DNA of 64,000 nt, taken from contig JAITYX010000063.1 of NCBI GenBank assembly GCA_021018815.1, forward strand, positions 3,080,001 to 3,144,000. The letters run 5' to 3'. The translations under genes were made by a program, and so were the position numbers. The stretch is from Talinum fruticosum (taxonomy: Eukaryota; Streptophyta; Magnoliopsida; Caryophyllales; Talinaceae). Below, piece by piece: positions 11,057 through 23,378 of this stretch (positions are counted from its first letter, which is position 1; each line of letters starts with the position of its first letter). The notes under the pieces were generated by a model. It saw only the letters and a program-made list of their open reading frames with translations. It was not told the DNA's origin and ran no database searches.

Positions 11057-12890
11057 ATGAATCATCCAGAAGCTCCTTTGGGTCCCTATGCTATTCAAAT
11101 GCTACCAGGCACCCTGTTGCTACATACATATTTCATCGCCATGCTAGCATGCTAGAACACATGCGAGGATCCTTTCTCGGAGTTTCATAGCTCACTTGTG
11201 CGTGTACGTCGGCTTCGTGGTCCTCGCCACTTGTAGCCCCATGAGATGAGTTTAGGTTTCGATATCATGATTTTATGGTGACAGGTGACTCCGAGTCGAT
11301 ACAACTAGATTCCGGATATGAAGGATTTGGACCACTATTACCAATAAGTTGCCGGTTAGAGAGAATTTGGAATGTAAGGGGATTAATTATGGGACACCTG
11401 CGGTTATACTTTCCCATGTTACACGTTCCACCACCTCCTCCTTCACATGAGCCAGCACATGAGCCACCATCACCTCCATTTGCACCTACCCCGGCTACCC
11501 TTCTATGGTCCGACTCCGAGGATAACCTAGGGTTTTTTAGGTGAGTCTAATCGGGGGTAGCTGAAGTGTCATCCGTATGAAAGAAAGAAGGAAAAGAGAC
11601 AGAAGATTAGGAAACTCAACCTATGGTTATTTACAAAGCTTAGCAATAATCTAACAAATATTTTTGGTGATACTTGTTTATATAAATCCAATAAAGGTAG
11701 CGAGTTAACTAAATTTGTTTTATGTTATAAGTAGTTAACATTTTGCTTTGCAAGAAAAGAGAAAAAAATTAGGCAAACTTATTTGTGTGATTCAACATGT
11801 CTTAGATAGAAAGCAATGATGTAATTCAAAATGTGACGGATGACTTGGGCAAGGATTGAGGATTTGCCGAACGGGCGTTATAAAGTCCTCCCAACTCGCA
11901 ACAAATCCTTAGTGGGACCCAATCTACACCCTTAGGGATTGCCATTGATACCATGGATACAAACTATTAGAGAAATTTGGTGACGAGCTAATGAAAAGGA
12001 TTTCCTCTACACCCACCGAATGCACTTCTAAGCTCGACAAGTTAGGCGACGAGTGACTCGTCGTAATCCTAAGACCTACGATGAAAATTGATCCAGTAGA
12101 ATTAGAGGAATGGATTAGGGGAATGAAAAAGATATTTGCGAGTCAAGGAAAAACAGGTAAACATAGGGACATATTTTCTAAGCTGGTGCAATGGACATAT
12201 GGTGAAGCACAATGAAAAAAGCAAATCTCGAGGATTGTGAGTTCACTTGGGATAAATTTCTAGAAGATTTTAGAACCAAATTTTACTCTATCACAATTCA
12301 TGGACAAAAAGAAAAAGAGCTCATAGAGTTAAAAATGGACAACAACATGACGAGTAATGGAGTATGCTAGTAAATTTATGGAGTTATCTAGATTTCGCTC
12401 AAACTTCGTCGCTATTGATAGGATGAAAATGATAAGATTTGGAGAAGGCTTGGCCTATTATATTTGACATTAACTTATTGGCTAACCTATCAAAAATTAT
12501 CAAGAAATGTATGAGAAAGCAACAAAGTTTGAGCGAGTAAAGAGTGAACTAAGGACTTTAAACTCTAGAAACTCAAAAAGGAAATATACCAATACAAGTG
12601 AGAGTGTAGTGCAAAAGAAACCTGTTACTAGTTTAAACAAGGGTCATTCATCGATTACTTCGAACCCTATGGGAAATGTTGCCAAACAAATCACACCAAA
12701 CCAGATTGTCGAATGGGTAGTAATAAATGTATATGTTGTGGTAACCTTGAACATTTACTAAGCACTTGCCCAAGAAGACAAAAAGCTATAGAGAAGGGAG
12801 TTTTAGGCCTTGATGGCACCACGTCAAGGACATGTGCCATCTTCCAAACCTGTGACTCTAATTAGAGCATACATGATGAACAAGAAATAA
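11057..12890 (+). pseudogene. Ty3/gypsy gag remnant with zinc knuckle
   Basis: The capsid-like core is readable in pieces: EDCEFTWDKFLEDFRTKFYS at about 12,225-12,290, then EYASKFMELSRFRSNF near 12,362-12,410, and YEKATKFERVKSELRTLNSR at 12,507. A CX2CX4HX4C zinc knuckle (CICCGNLEHLLSTC) lies at 12,728-12,769, the nucleic-acid-binding motif of the nucleocapsid. An ATG at 11,057 after the primer site is the likely original start. Frameshifts and stops break the frame many times, so no capsid could be made. Family assignment is strong from the zinc knuckle and position; individual frame joins are approximate. Confidence 0.75.
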
Positions 12891-13124
12891 GTTGTAGCTT
12901 CGGGGATGATTGTCACCGGTACTATTTTTCTAAATTCAAAGTCTTTTTATGTTTTTTTATTCGGGCGTTATCCTTTCATTTATATTTACTCAAATTGCCT
13001 CTCAATTACATTTAAATGATCATAAAGCCCGAATAGAGAGACAAATCGGGTTGCCAAATTGAAAAGTGGTAAAATGCCCGAGTTCTCTAGCAGCATGTGC
13101 CCATAGTCATAAGTGGGGAGTTGT
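12891..13124 (+). pseudogene. gypsy protease, 5' part (interrupted)
   Basis: Reads SGMIVTGTIFLNSKSFYVF, then after a shift SNCLSITFK and LNDHKARIERQIGLPN. This corresponds to the start of the retroviral-type aspartic protease, though the DSG catalytic triad is degraded (the expected place reads FYVFLFG). The coding sequence stops at a 5-bp GTTGT and resumes after the solo LTR at 16,184 with the conserved DLLEFEVILGM segment. It is the upstream half of one disrupted gene. Confidence 0.65.
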
Positions 13125-13234
13125 TGTAACAACCCGTCCCTAAGAAAATAATTAACTTTAAATACATTAAAGATTAGCATGAGCGCGTGCATTTCAAATT
13201 TTCAAACATTTTCATACTACACATGTGTATATAC

Positions 13235-13311
<77 letters not shown>

Positions 13312-16178
13312 AATATTGTTTAAAATGTAGGAACTGGATGATGACAACAAAGACGCACAAGCATACTCTATAGATTTTAATGACTCAGAAGATAACTAAC
13401 ATTATCATTTCTATAAATTAGATTTTATCAGCAACTAGTAGCCTTAATTGAGCATGTTTAACTTATTCATTCTAAACATTAACATTTTCATATAACTAAT
13501 TTATTTTGAATTTTAAAAATCCTTATACAAATGAAATTAATATAATTTTTGTAAACTTATCATTATCAAAAATAAAATTCTTTGATTAAGACAAGCTTAA
13601 AATGAAAAAGATGTTAATAAGCATAAAGAGTTGAAATTAGATATGCATAAGGAAAATAATGAGGATGAGTAAGTTGGATTAAGATAGTTTGCTAAGGAAT
13701 TGGGCCCAGAGACTGAAGTAGCCGGTCGGCTCGGTGTGAGAGGAAGCAAAAGAGGAGTATAAAAGCTTAAGGGCCTAAACCTATCATTTATCCTAAACCT
13801 AACACCGATAACTCACCTCTCTCTCCCTCTCTCTCTCTCGACCACCGAGTGCCCTGCACCTACCCCTGCCTTCTTCCCGTCTTCATCGCCGACCGACAGC
13901 CCTAGCGGCACCTTGACCACGCCGACATCCACCACCGGTCGGCCGCCATCATCCTCACCATCACCATCATCGGCCTTATCATTAAACCGCCTAACACCAC
14001 ACCCCTTTCCGTCATTTCCCTCTTCCGCCTCCCCTCATCCTTCATCTCGGCCACGGAAACGCCACCATGACGCCACCGACAGCCGCTACCACCACCTACT
14101 ATAGCACCGTCATCGCCCTGACCACCAAACGCTAACTCTGCCCCAAGTCTTGCGCCTGTTACGCCCGATTCTTCCCTAATTGGGTCGCGACTTGCTCGGT
14201 TTCAGGCCCTATCCGGCTACCGCCGCTTTGGCTGGGCACCGGCGCCGTTCACTACCACCGGCAACTGCTTCGACCGCCGGCCGTCTGCCCCGTCTTCGGT
14301 CATCCTCCGATCTTCAACCCTTCAAACCCTCAAAATCACTACCCTCAATACTCACAAAAAAACCCTCAAAAATTAACCCTCTTCACCTGGGTTCTTAGGG
14401 TAATTTTTCAGATTCAACTCAGTTCTTTTAATTTAATTTCTTAGGTTAATTTTTCAGATTAAGTTCTTTTTTTAATTGAATTATTTAAGTTGTAATTAGT
14501 TATTCTTTTCCTGCATAGAGATTAAAGTTTGATTGTGTTATGTACGTGATTAAATCATGAAGTTTAGGGAGATTTGGTGACAATTGATGAGATCTGGACA
14601 TCCGAAGCTGAAGAAAGATTGTGAACAAATTTACGTATAAAGGACAGTCATGAATAATTTGGGTTAGAAAGCATTACGGATTAATTTAAATGATCGTTTG
14701 ACTTGGTGACTTAATGGTGACTTAATTAAGTTAAAGGGATGTAAGAATGTTATGCAAGAGAATTAGCACCTTAATTTCTGCTATCATAAGACAGATTAGG
14801 TTAGAAATAATTAAAATAGATGAATAAATATAAATATTTACATAATAAAATAATTAATAACAATAATTAAAAGTAAACCTTTCTTTAATTTTCAAGCAAG
14901 TATTATCAATACTAGTTATTAATAGAGTTTTGTAGAGAAAGAAGAGATAATATCTGATGTTATCATGCACACATATTTATGTATGCATTTTATGAAGAAA
15001 ACAAATAAACCTTATAGGCTAGAGTAACCTTAGTACTATTTAGAAAGAAGACTATGTATATTAAAGTTACTATACATATAAAAGTATATATATGTTTATG
15101 TGGGCATTTAGAAGTAAGCTATATATATATATATATATTTAGGCATGTATTGTTTGAAATAAGATAAATAAATCATATATAGATTAAAGATATTATTAGT
15201 ATTCTTTAGTAAAAGCTAACTTTGTTAATTTTTATTTCAAATATCTTTGAAGTGATTTAATAAATAAGAAATAAAAATTCAGTTTATTAATAAAACTTTT
15301 ATATCCTTACTTAAGGCCATCAAGTGTCGGCGTCGTATGTTCATCCAGATTCTACCCAAAAAGAAAAAGAAGGAAGAACATCAGCTCAAGGTACGTTCAT
15401 TGATCATGCCCTTCAATGTTTTATTTACAAATCAAGGTCGGATATGGCCGACATCAATAATAATAAAGATTCATTTGCAAATAATATTTGCCATCATTAA
15501 TATGGACTCGCCCATCAAGTGTCATTATTTGGTACGCCTCAATATCCGAGGTTGGTAACACCGTAATCGTTAACCGCTTTCAACCGGACTATCCGATCGA
15601 TGCGGGTGTGTGCACATGCGTTTAAGGGAAACCCGATGATCGTAAAGGGATCCATTCAGATAATCAATTAGCAATAGTTTTACATTGTTCACTCTCCCTC
15701 ATGTACAAATGAATTGAAATGCATGCGCTTAACTCAACCATTTCATAACATTTATTTTACGATATGATAATAGACGTATTGAGCTTAAGCTCACAACTCG
15801 AAAATATTTTCTTGTTTTCTTTTAGGTAAAGATGTTGAAGGTATGAAGTAAGAGAAAAGTTCTGGTCGGGACTTAGAGGCTCGCGAGTGGAAACCTTGTT
15901 TGGGGTATTAGGGGTTAAGTGTCGTTGTCATAGTTACCGGACGGTAGTCTATATGTATGTTTAATCTTTGTATAAGTTATAGTTTATACTTTATCATGAG
16001 TCACTTATCGTTAGTGGCAAAGCAAGAGTAACCAAGGTTAAATATATATATGATATAGCCTTGCCCTTTCCTCTCGGTAAAGGCGACGGTAATGCCCCGA
16101 CCTACTTTTTGCTGCGCTAATCATCGGCTAGCGGCTCGCTTAGTCTAAAACCGGTGATTATGGGTTTGGGGTGTGACA
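13125..16178 (+). mobile_element. Solo LTR with GTTGT target duplication
   Basis: Begins TGTAAC and ends GTGTGACA, flanked by identical 5-bp repeats GTTGT at 13,120-13,124 and 16,179-16,183. Removing it plus one repeat rejoins the host protease reading from HKW to FPVDLMQFDLLEFEVILGM. TG...CA ends and a 5-bp duplication are standard for LTR retrotransposon integration; the absence of internal sequence means the rest was removed by recombination between its two LTRs. Inside are an (AT)n tract, a CT- and proline-codon-rich section (13,800-14,400) with spurious open frames, and AT-rich DNA. At 3,054 bp it is among the longer LTR sizes. Confidence 0.88.
13242..13309. repeat. (AT)n microsatellite in solo LTR
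   Basis: Pure AT run about 117 bp after the LTR start. An open frame across it encoding alternating Tyr and Ile is an artefact of the repeat. Confidence 0.95.
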
Positions 16179-16183
16179 GTTGT

Positions 16184-17105
16184 TTTCCGTAGATTTAATG
16201 CAATTTGATCTGTTAGAATTTGAAGTTATTTTAGGAATGGGTAACTCATGGATTGAACAAATATTGTTAAGGTTGTAAGGTTATTTAAAAAGGTCGGAAA
16301 AGGAAAAAGTGTGTATTCGGGGTGAAAAAGATACAAAGGAGTATTCTATAATTTCAGTTATGAAGGTTAATAAGTTTTTAAGACGAGGGTTGCACCGGGG
16401 TATTTATGTTATGTTACCGAGGATAGAAAAGATAAGACAAACATAGAAGACATACCTATAGTATGTGAATTTCTAGATGTATTTCCTAAAGATTTACTCG
16501 GCCTACCTCCTTAAAAGGAGATTGATTTTGAAATTGAACTAATTCTTGGTGCACAACCTATTTCTAAAAGCGCCATATAGGATGGCCCCAATAGAGCATA
16601 AAGAGTTGAATGCCCAACTTGACGAATTGACACAAAAAGGATTTAGTAGGTCAAGTGTGTCACCTTGGGGAGCTTCGAGTCTTGTTTATGAAGAAAAAGA
16701 TTCCACTTTGAGACTCCGTGCGAATTATAGCAAGCTAAACAAGATAACTGTCAATAATAAGTATCCTCTACCCCGAATTGATGATTTGTTTGATCAATTA
16801 CAAGGAGTTGGCATATTTTACTAATTTAGAATTAAACAAGAAGATATTCCCACACTACCTTTAGAACTAAAATATGGACTCTACCAATTTACGTTGATGT
16901 CCGGAGGATTTACCAACGTATCTATTGCATTCATGGACCTCATGAGTAAAATTTTTAGGACTTATCTAGATAAATTTGTGGTAGTGGTTCTTGATGATAT
17001 TCCTATATACTCTAAGGATAAGAAAGAATATGACGACTAGTCTGTGAATAGCGTTACAAACTTTGAGAGAACATCAATTGTATGCCAAATTGCAAAAAGG
17101 AAAGT
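16184..17105 (+). pseudogene. gypsy protease end and reverse transcriptase
   Basis: After the solo LTR the frame resumes with FPVDLMQFDLLEFEVILGM (protease C-terminal motif). Further on, RT reads [40 protein letters not shown], and [17 protein letters not shown] (16,546-16,824), then QEDIPTLPLELKYGLYQF and LDKFVVVVLDDIPIYSKD near 16,970-17,025. The catalytic YIDD/FIDD box appears as VLDD. Frameshifts and stops interrupt it (for example TAA in the GLPP segment at about 16,512 and a stop after GIFY). The reading ends near REHQLYAKLQK-like sequence at 17,090 without RNase H or integrase. Confidence 0.85.
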
Positions 17106-19056
17106 AGAGAGGCAAAAGGAAAGGTAGAATAAGAGAACATTGTTGGAGAGGGTCTAAAGAGGGTCTAGAAATCGTTTAGACCCTTTGCCCCTCTCTCACC
17201 CAAAAAAGTTTACTTTTTTTTTGAAATTAAAATTCTTCCTTTTAATCATAACCCTCCATTTGAAATTGAATGACTTAGATTAGGTGAACTCACCTTATGA
17301 GTCAGCTCACTTAAAGGGGAAGACTCAATTGAACATTCCCAAGTCCTTTAGGAATTTTTTTCCTCGGTTTCTTTCTCCTCGTGCAATCCCTGTTTAAATT
17401 CTATTTACTTCTCTTTCCCTAAAACAGTTTAAAACATAAGATAAAAAGTGAGCGATTGGCTTAATACATTACCCTTATACTCGTAAAATTTTTTGAATAG
17501 TCAGTAGACGCGCACGATTTTAAATTCATTTAAAACTCAACATTTAAACAAGATGTTCAATTTCCGTTTCCTTAAACTTTTTCATTTTTTTTTCAACTTC
17601 GTAAACATTTTAATTTCCGGCCAGCACTAGGACTCCAATTTATATGCATTTGCAGCCATGACTTTGATTGAACAATTCGATTAATGTTCTCGATTATCGG
17701 GAAGGGCCCAACATGATTAGTTCCGCTAGCGAGATATTTATGAACGGTTAACAATAAGCGATTAACGATTCATTTCGGTCCCAAAGATCGTAGGCTGAAA
17801 TAAAAACAAAACCGTTAACGTTTTACATAACAATCAAAAGTTTAACTATTTAAAAGGTAAAACCAGTAACCTACCTTAGTCGATTGTTTCCTTTTAATAT
17901 TGATTTTCTTTGCTTCCCTCAATAGTCATTTTTATTGATTTTCTGTTTTCAAACGAAATTTAATCTTTACATTAATAAACTTATTAGTCTTTCTTATATC
18001 TATTTTTGATAAGTTTTTATATTTGTCTACTTTAACTCCTTATGTATTACCTAATTAAAGTACAATGTCTATTGAACTATTTTGTTTACTTTACTCTTTG
18101 GCCAATTTAATTATTTAACTCATTAACCGATTTAATGCTCCAATTTCCTCCTTAAATCAATTCTCGCCAAAATTGTTACACTTTTATTTTTTTCTTGTCT
18201 CCTCATCTCCTCCTAACCATTTACCAAATTATCTTCTTTCTAATTACAATTTCAACTCCACAAAACCACTACCAATTCCAATTAAACTTTCAAATGTATT
18301 TTCATCCATTTTTTTCAAGGATTAACATAACCCAATTTTGTTTAATTCACTTCCTAGCATGCCTTTATAACTTAAACAATCTTCACACAACCAAGCAATC
18401 TATTCATGCTCACATAGAAATTAAACAAGCATATTCACAATTATGAATAAATCCAAATTAATTTCCAATATCTACTTAACACATAATAAACCCTAAGTCC
18501 AATTTCAATTGCTCCCAAGGTTCATCCAATTCCACCACAAACTAATTCAAAACTCACATTTACTTGTCTAATTATTCAATTCTAACGTAAATTTGTGATA
18601 GAATTTATTTAGAAATTGAGGATTAGAGAGATACCTCAAAAGGGGTTAGAGGTGGAATTGGGTGGTGGAGGTTCGAGTGTCAAGGCGGAAGGCGGCAATC
18701 CCAACCAAGCGGCAACAACAACAACGGGGTTCTTCCGCCCATGTTGACAGGAGACAAGGGAGGGGAGAGAGAAAAATCGGTGGCTGCTAGAGGCACAGAC
18801 GACGGCTGGCTGGCGGTGGGAAGGGACAACAGTGAGGGGAAGTGAAGAAGGAGAGGTGAAAGAGAGACGGAAGATGAATGGTGTTAGCTTAGTTTACAAA
18901 GCTCCCTTCCTCTTCACCGATATATTACCCGAGACTTCTAGCAACTCTCTTCTTTTTTTTTTTTTCTTGTAAATCTTAATATCTTCTTATCTTTTACTAT
19001 TGATTTTACCACATGATTAAGTGTTTAACCATACATTTGGCCCATTTTTATTTACT

Positions 19057-19112
<56 letters not shown>

Positions 19113-19375
19113 TAACTTTTTTTCATTTACTTATTATTTATTTATAAATAAACCATGTTTGAGACACAATTTTGCATTACTAGAGTGTATATACATTCCT
19201 TTGCACCAATGCAGATTTGTATGAATTATCAATTATTAATCATGATCATCAAATTTTTTCATATCTTTTATTTCGGTTTTGAATTTTTGCGCGGCTCAAT
19301 ACTCTTAAACAATATTAAAACAATAAAATATAAATTTACGAGTAATTAAATACGATTAAGTTTTGGGGTGTTACA
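17106..19375 (-). repeat. Minus-strand LTR of the TGTAAC type
   Basis: On the minus strand the LTR starts at 19,375 with TGTAACACCCCAAAAC and carries an (AT)n tract about 265 bp in. A GC-rich section at 18,600-18,880 corresponds to the CT-rich leader-like section of the other LTRs. A later TTTTAGGGAAAG segment (about 17,410-17,425) matches the TTTTAGGTAAAG segment of the solo LTR (about 15,820-15,830). The low-coordinate end is not resolved (17.1-17.4 kb) and no target duplication was confirmed. A weak hairpin (GAGAGGGTCTAAA with TTTAGACCC) lies at 17,148-17,205. The open frame at 18,195-18,446 is not gene-like. Confidence 0.6.
19059..19110. repeat. (AT)n microsatellite in minus-strand LTR
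   Basis: Pure AT run inside the LTR that starts at 19,375. It sits near the LTR start, as in the other copies. Confidence 0.95.
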
Positions 19376-19499
19376 CAATTGACTAAACATGGGGGAGCTC
19401 GAGGAAGTCAATCATAGGATGCTCTTGAGATTAAAGACATAAGGCAAAGTCATGTTAGGGGCTTTGTTAATCAAACTCGAAAGGGCTAGTTAAATTCAT

Positions 19500-20105
19500 G
19501 AAGACGAACATTACCGCTAACAAAAACACGTCCTAAAAGGGATCCAAACAACGATATCACTTGTAATGAGCAACATATCCAAGGAACATACAAGAAACAT
19601 AACGAAGTTGAAATTATTTGTTAATCAGATTCAAACTTTATAATGTTACATTAAAAAAAAAGTTTGCAACCTAACCAAGGTTTGAAATGTAGTAAATAAT
19701 TCACCAACTTCATTTTTGTATTTCATAGGATAAATCTAAGTAAAACAAGAATAATCATCAATAAAATACACATAATATTTATAACCATTATGAGATAAAA
19801 TAGGCTACTAACAAAAACAAGTCCTAAAATGGGATCTAAACAATGATATCACTTTTAATAGGCAACATATCCAAGGAATACACAAGAAACAAAACAAAGT
19901 TAAAGTTTGCTTGCAGAACGAGGTTGAAGTGTATTTGTTAATCAAATTCAAATATTTCAAACTTACATTAAAACAAGATTGCAACACAACCAAGGCTTTA
20001 AATGTAGCAAATAAATCACAAACTTCATTTTTGTGTTTCATAGGATAAATCCAAGTAAAACAAAAATACACATAATATTTATAACCATTATGAGATAAAA
20101 CGAGC
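19500..20105. repeat. ~300-bp tandem duplication in copia integrase
   Basis: Segment 19,500-19,800 and segment 19,808-20,105 are diverged copies of each other. Both contain CTAACAAAAACA, AACATATCCAAGGAA, AACTTCATTTTTGT and CATAATATTTATAACCATTA in the same order. The second copy has an extra ~20 bp near 19,905. The duplication is confined to the dead copia fragment. Confidence 0.85.
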
Positions 20106-21054
20106 AATTATGAAACATCAAAATGAATCAACTGTGAGGGATAAGTTGTTCTATGTTTTGTAGAATGAGAAGGAAGTCGATTTAGCTAAATGGCAAGTCG
20201 TAGAGTGTTAGAGAAAATTGTATTAAATTGAACAAAACTATTTTTGTTCTAAACATCCAGGACTCGAGCTCCACAATGACCTAGACGACGATGCCAAAGA
20301 TTTCGAAACAAATTCAAGGTGACATGTGACATGAACGGGAAAAAGAGTTGGCGAGGTAGAAACAGGGACAATGTAGACATGATTGAGATTGTTAGCCTGC
20401 AGAAGGGTATCACTCGAGGTGTTGTCCTTGACAAACATAAGAAGAGTAAAAAATGACATTGTAATTATTATCGCAACACAAATGTCTAAGAGAAAGCAAA
20501 TTATGTTGAAAGTTAAGAACATGAAGGACATTCCTTAGATTAAGAGGACATTTCTTAGTGGAGAGTAACAACGTTCCAACGTGTCCAATGGGAAATAAAG
20601 TACAATTACCTATTTGAACCTGAGTGGAACTAGTGTGACAGGATTTAGAAGACAATTTACCATCATCCGGTGTCATGTGGGATGTACAGTTGAATCAAGA
20701 TACCAAACTTGATCATCAATATTAACAAGATTGAAGGTAACATATGTCGGGAGCACTCACTTGGTATGAGTGGTGCAATAGTTAAAGACAATTTTGAGCT
20801 AAATGTCAACTATAACATATTTTAGTGACAACATTAGGATAAAATCCTAAGACCCCTTCATGTTGATTAGTACCTACATATAGAAGATTAGTAGTCGGAA
20901 CAAAAGAGTTAACAATACCAACAAATGAATCAACTTAATCACATAAACAATACCTGTAGAGATACTCCTAGAAGTAGATTGTTGTGCTTGTTGAGTCCGT
21001 GAAGTTTGCTGATTATTACCCTAATTGTTGCGATTATTGTGACCAAGACTCGAT

Positions 21055-21303
21055 TGTGATTATTTCCATTACCCTTATTGTTGTTGTTGTTATGGCAGGT
21101 TATGAATGCGTTCAATTAAATCCATCATGGTAGATCCAAAATTCATGAAATCGAGCATGATATTATGAGTTAACCAACTGATTGTGATTATTTCCATTAC
21201 CCTTATTGTTGTTGTTATGACATGTTATGAATGCGTTCAATTAAATTGATCATGGTAGATCCAAAATTCATGAAATCAAGCATGACATTATGAATTAACC
21301 AAC
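21055..21303. repeat. ~125-bp tandem duplication in copia gag tail
   Basis: The block starting GATTGTGATTATTTCC at 21,055 is repeated starting at 21,181. Both contain CCCTTATTGTTGTTG, GAATGCGTTCAATTAAAT and CATGGTAGATCCAAAATTC, with few differences, so this copy is younger than the 300-bp one. Confidence 0.9.
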
Positions 21304-22560
21304 TTAGTATTATTATTATTATTATTATCATTTTATTTTATTGTCATTGTTACGTATTTTTTGTTGTGTTATCACATTAGAAAAATGGGAGGGCATGTGT
21401 GTCATTTCAAGGGTTGTGTCATTTTTCAACCCAGAAAAAATCATTTTTTCGCTTGATTTGGGCATTTACCCAAGCCTCAAAAATCTCAAAATTATTTATC
21501 CGAAATTGTAAGTTCAGTAAATTATTATATACTCGTACCTCAACGTAGCCATATGTAAATTTCTCTCAGTTTAACTCACGATACAAAAATTCAAAATCAC
21601 TTAATTTGCTCACTTTATACTTCTCTTAATCTTCATCAACATTCTTGACATGATAAGGAAATTTACTAAACTCAAACCACTCACAAAAACATGTTTTACC
21701 CATCACAAGCCCACAACAACATTTCTTTCCCACCCTTCTCTTTCTTTTCTTTTTTTTTTTATACGTACTTTAAAAATTCTAATATCCACACCCTATTTTT
21801 AATTAAGGATTTAAGTGTATGCTTTTCATTATTCAAATTTCTACTCTCCCTTCTTCCTCTCTAAACCCTAATTTTGTATCCACTACTTTTTCTCTTTTTA
21901 TATTGTTGGGGCTGCTACTAACATTGTTACAACCAATGGTTAGCCCCTTTTACTTCTATTTCTTCATCGAATTAATATCGAAAGATATTTTTCTAATAAT
22001 TTTTCTATCTTTCCGGTGAGAGTTTGAATTTCTCTTCTTTTTATGAGAGTTTTTGTTTCTCTCATTTTTTGTGAGAATTAGGTTTCTCTCCTTCTCGTGA
22101 GTGTTTTGTTTCTCGCATTTGTGTGAGTTATTTCTCTTACCAATACGTGCAAGTTTTATTAGGGTTGTTGATTTAGTTGAAAAATATATTTTGATACTTT
22201 TATCAATTAGTGTCATTAATTTTAATTGGTATCAATTCAACAATGAAATTTCATATGAATCGATCAAAGTGACGTTTCCTTCATGTTTGGTCTATTATAT
22301 CACACATAGATTTATTATATGAAATTATACAATAGCTCATCGGCGTTCAAAAAAGACATATTAAGGTCGAAAAGCCCGGTTTATGGTTAGATTGATGCTG
22401 CAAGTATGAAGCCGAATAGAAGTATATTTACCACTAATTTTGTCGACAATAGAGATCCGCTTTAATATTTTAGATTTATTCTTATTAGAAAATTATCTTT
22501 ATAGATGTCATGTGACTTTTTATAAATGAAATTCTTATTCTATCAAAAAAATAATCTCTA
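21304..22560. other. Unassigned repeat-like DNA
   Basis: Starts with a short (ATT)n run (21,308-21,330). At 22,228-22,236 TTGGTATCA precedes an ATG in a way that recalls a copia primer site on the plus strand (8 of 12 bases), after a TTTCTCTC-rich section (22,020-22,140) like an LTR end. No coding domain could be read downstream, so this is only a possibility. Open frames at 21,819-22,322 are not gene-like. Confidence 0.3.
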
Positions 22561-23378
22561 CTTAACAGATTGTAAGCATCATTCCACACATAATATCATG
22601 ATCAAGCATAATTAGTACCAAGAAACCATTTGAAGACATCCACTTTCTAATTTTTAAACACAACCAACATGCATGATTCTTTCCCTCCTCTCATCTTTCA
22701 AAAATTCATGTTCAAGCTCTCAACCAAGTAAATCTCAAATCTATCAAAAATCTGTTTTTATTTCAAGCACATTTGCAACCAAAAAGGGAAGGGAAGGGAA
22801 GGGTTAGCCACAATCAATAAACTCCTATCAAACATTCATCCACATGAAGGCATTCATCAACTGTCCCATGTGATTATTTTCTCATGAACATAACCTAGCC
22901 TTATTTTCATAACTTAATTGCCCAATTGTAGCTTCACATGCTCAAAGAGAACAAGGATATTCATAGCTAGAGAGGAATGAAATGTGGTACCTTGAGATAG
23001 AGGGTGAACAGTAGCAAACTGGGACATGACTAATATTTATGAATCCTGGCAACACCGACGGCAGCAAGGTGGGGCCCAACAGTGGTGGCAAGCATGTAGG
23101 GGCTAGCCAACAACAAGGTGGCGTGCAAGGGGAGAGAAGAGATGTGAGTTGTTTTTGGAAAATGAAGGAAGATGATTATGCGTTATAAATGGCGTGAATT
23201 ATATATGTTTAAATTTCACATTTTCTCTCTCTTCTAGTGGGTCGTAATAGGTTTTCTATTTGTTTATTTCCCAATTCAACCTTCTTATATTTCCCTAATT
23301 GACCTTTTCAAGTATTTTAATGGCATAAAGAAGAACACGACTCTGATCTAAATAAGTTATATTCCAAATACTCCTAAC

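Larger units (their letters stand above)
7582..17105 (+). mobile_element. Decayed Ty3/gypsy LTR retrotransposon
   Basis: In order on the plus strand: a long 5' LTR (about 7,582-10,894), a primer binding site resembling initiator tRNA-Met type (10,899-10,910), gag with a CCHC zinc knuckle (to about 12,890), protease (12,891-13,124, continuing at 16,184), and reverse transcriptase to about 17,105. A solo LTR (13,125-16,178) interrupts the protease. RNase H, integrase and a 3' LTR in this orientation were not found; sequence after 17,105 passes into minus-strand LTR-like DNA, so the 3' half was lost or displaced. Multiple frameshifts and stops make it non-functional. Gene order (PR-RT with gag upstream) and RT motifs place it in Ty3/gypsy; a finer lineage is not assigned. 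Confidence 0.85.
19500..21305 (-). pseudogene. Decayed Ty1/copia gag-protease-integrase fragment
   Basis: On the minus strand, from high to low coordinates: an Asn/Gly-rich gag tail (about 21,000-21,300), then DDQVWYLDST at about 20,690-20,715 (the protease YLDSG site with Gly changed to Thr). MTPDDGKLSS, CPLNLRNVLHV and FQHNLLSLRHLCCDNN follow (20,470-20,676), then the GAG-pre-integrase signature LWHRRLGHCGARVLDVL at about 20,255-20,310, then integrase-like LSHNGYKYYV and WIYPMKHKNEVCDLFATFKA (20,000-20,105). The PR-INT order is diagnostic of Ty1/copia. RT and RNase H are absent, and the integrase part is present twice as a tandem duplication. Frames shift repeatedly, so it is dead. It lies between two minus-strand TGTAAC-type LTRs that may belong to another element. 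Confidence 0.85.

Noticed and set aside
13111..13124. AGTGGGGAG as polypurine tract before a 3' LTR
   Set aside because: The protease reading runs straight through it and resumes after the solo LTR, and a GTTGT duplication flanks the LTR, so it is coding sequence at an insertion site.
13179..13373. Open frame of alternating Tyr and Ile
   Set aside because: It is translation of an (AT)n microsatellite; the same holds at 19,021-19,224 and 24,681-24,869.
13913..14398. Pro/Ser-rich open frames
   Set aside because: They lie inside the solo LTR and lack any domain; comparable CT-rich sections occur in the other LTR copies.
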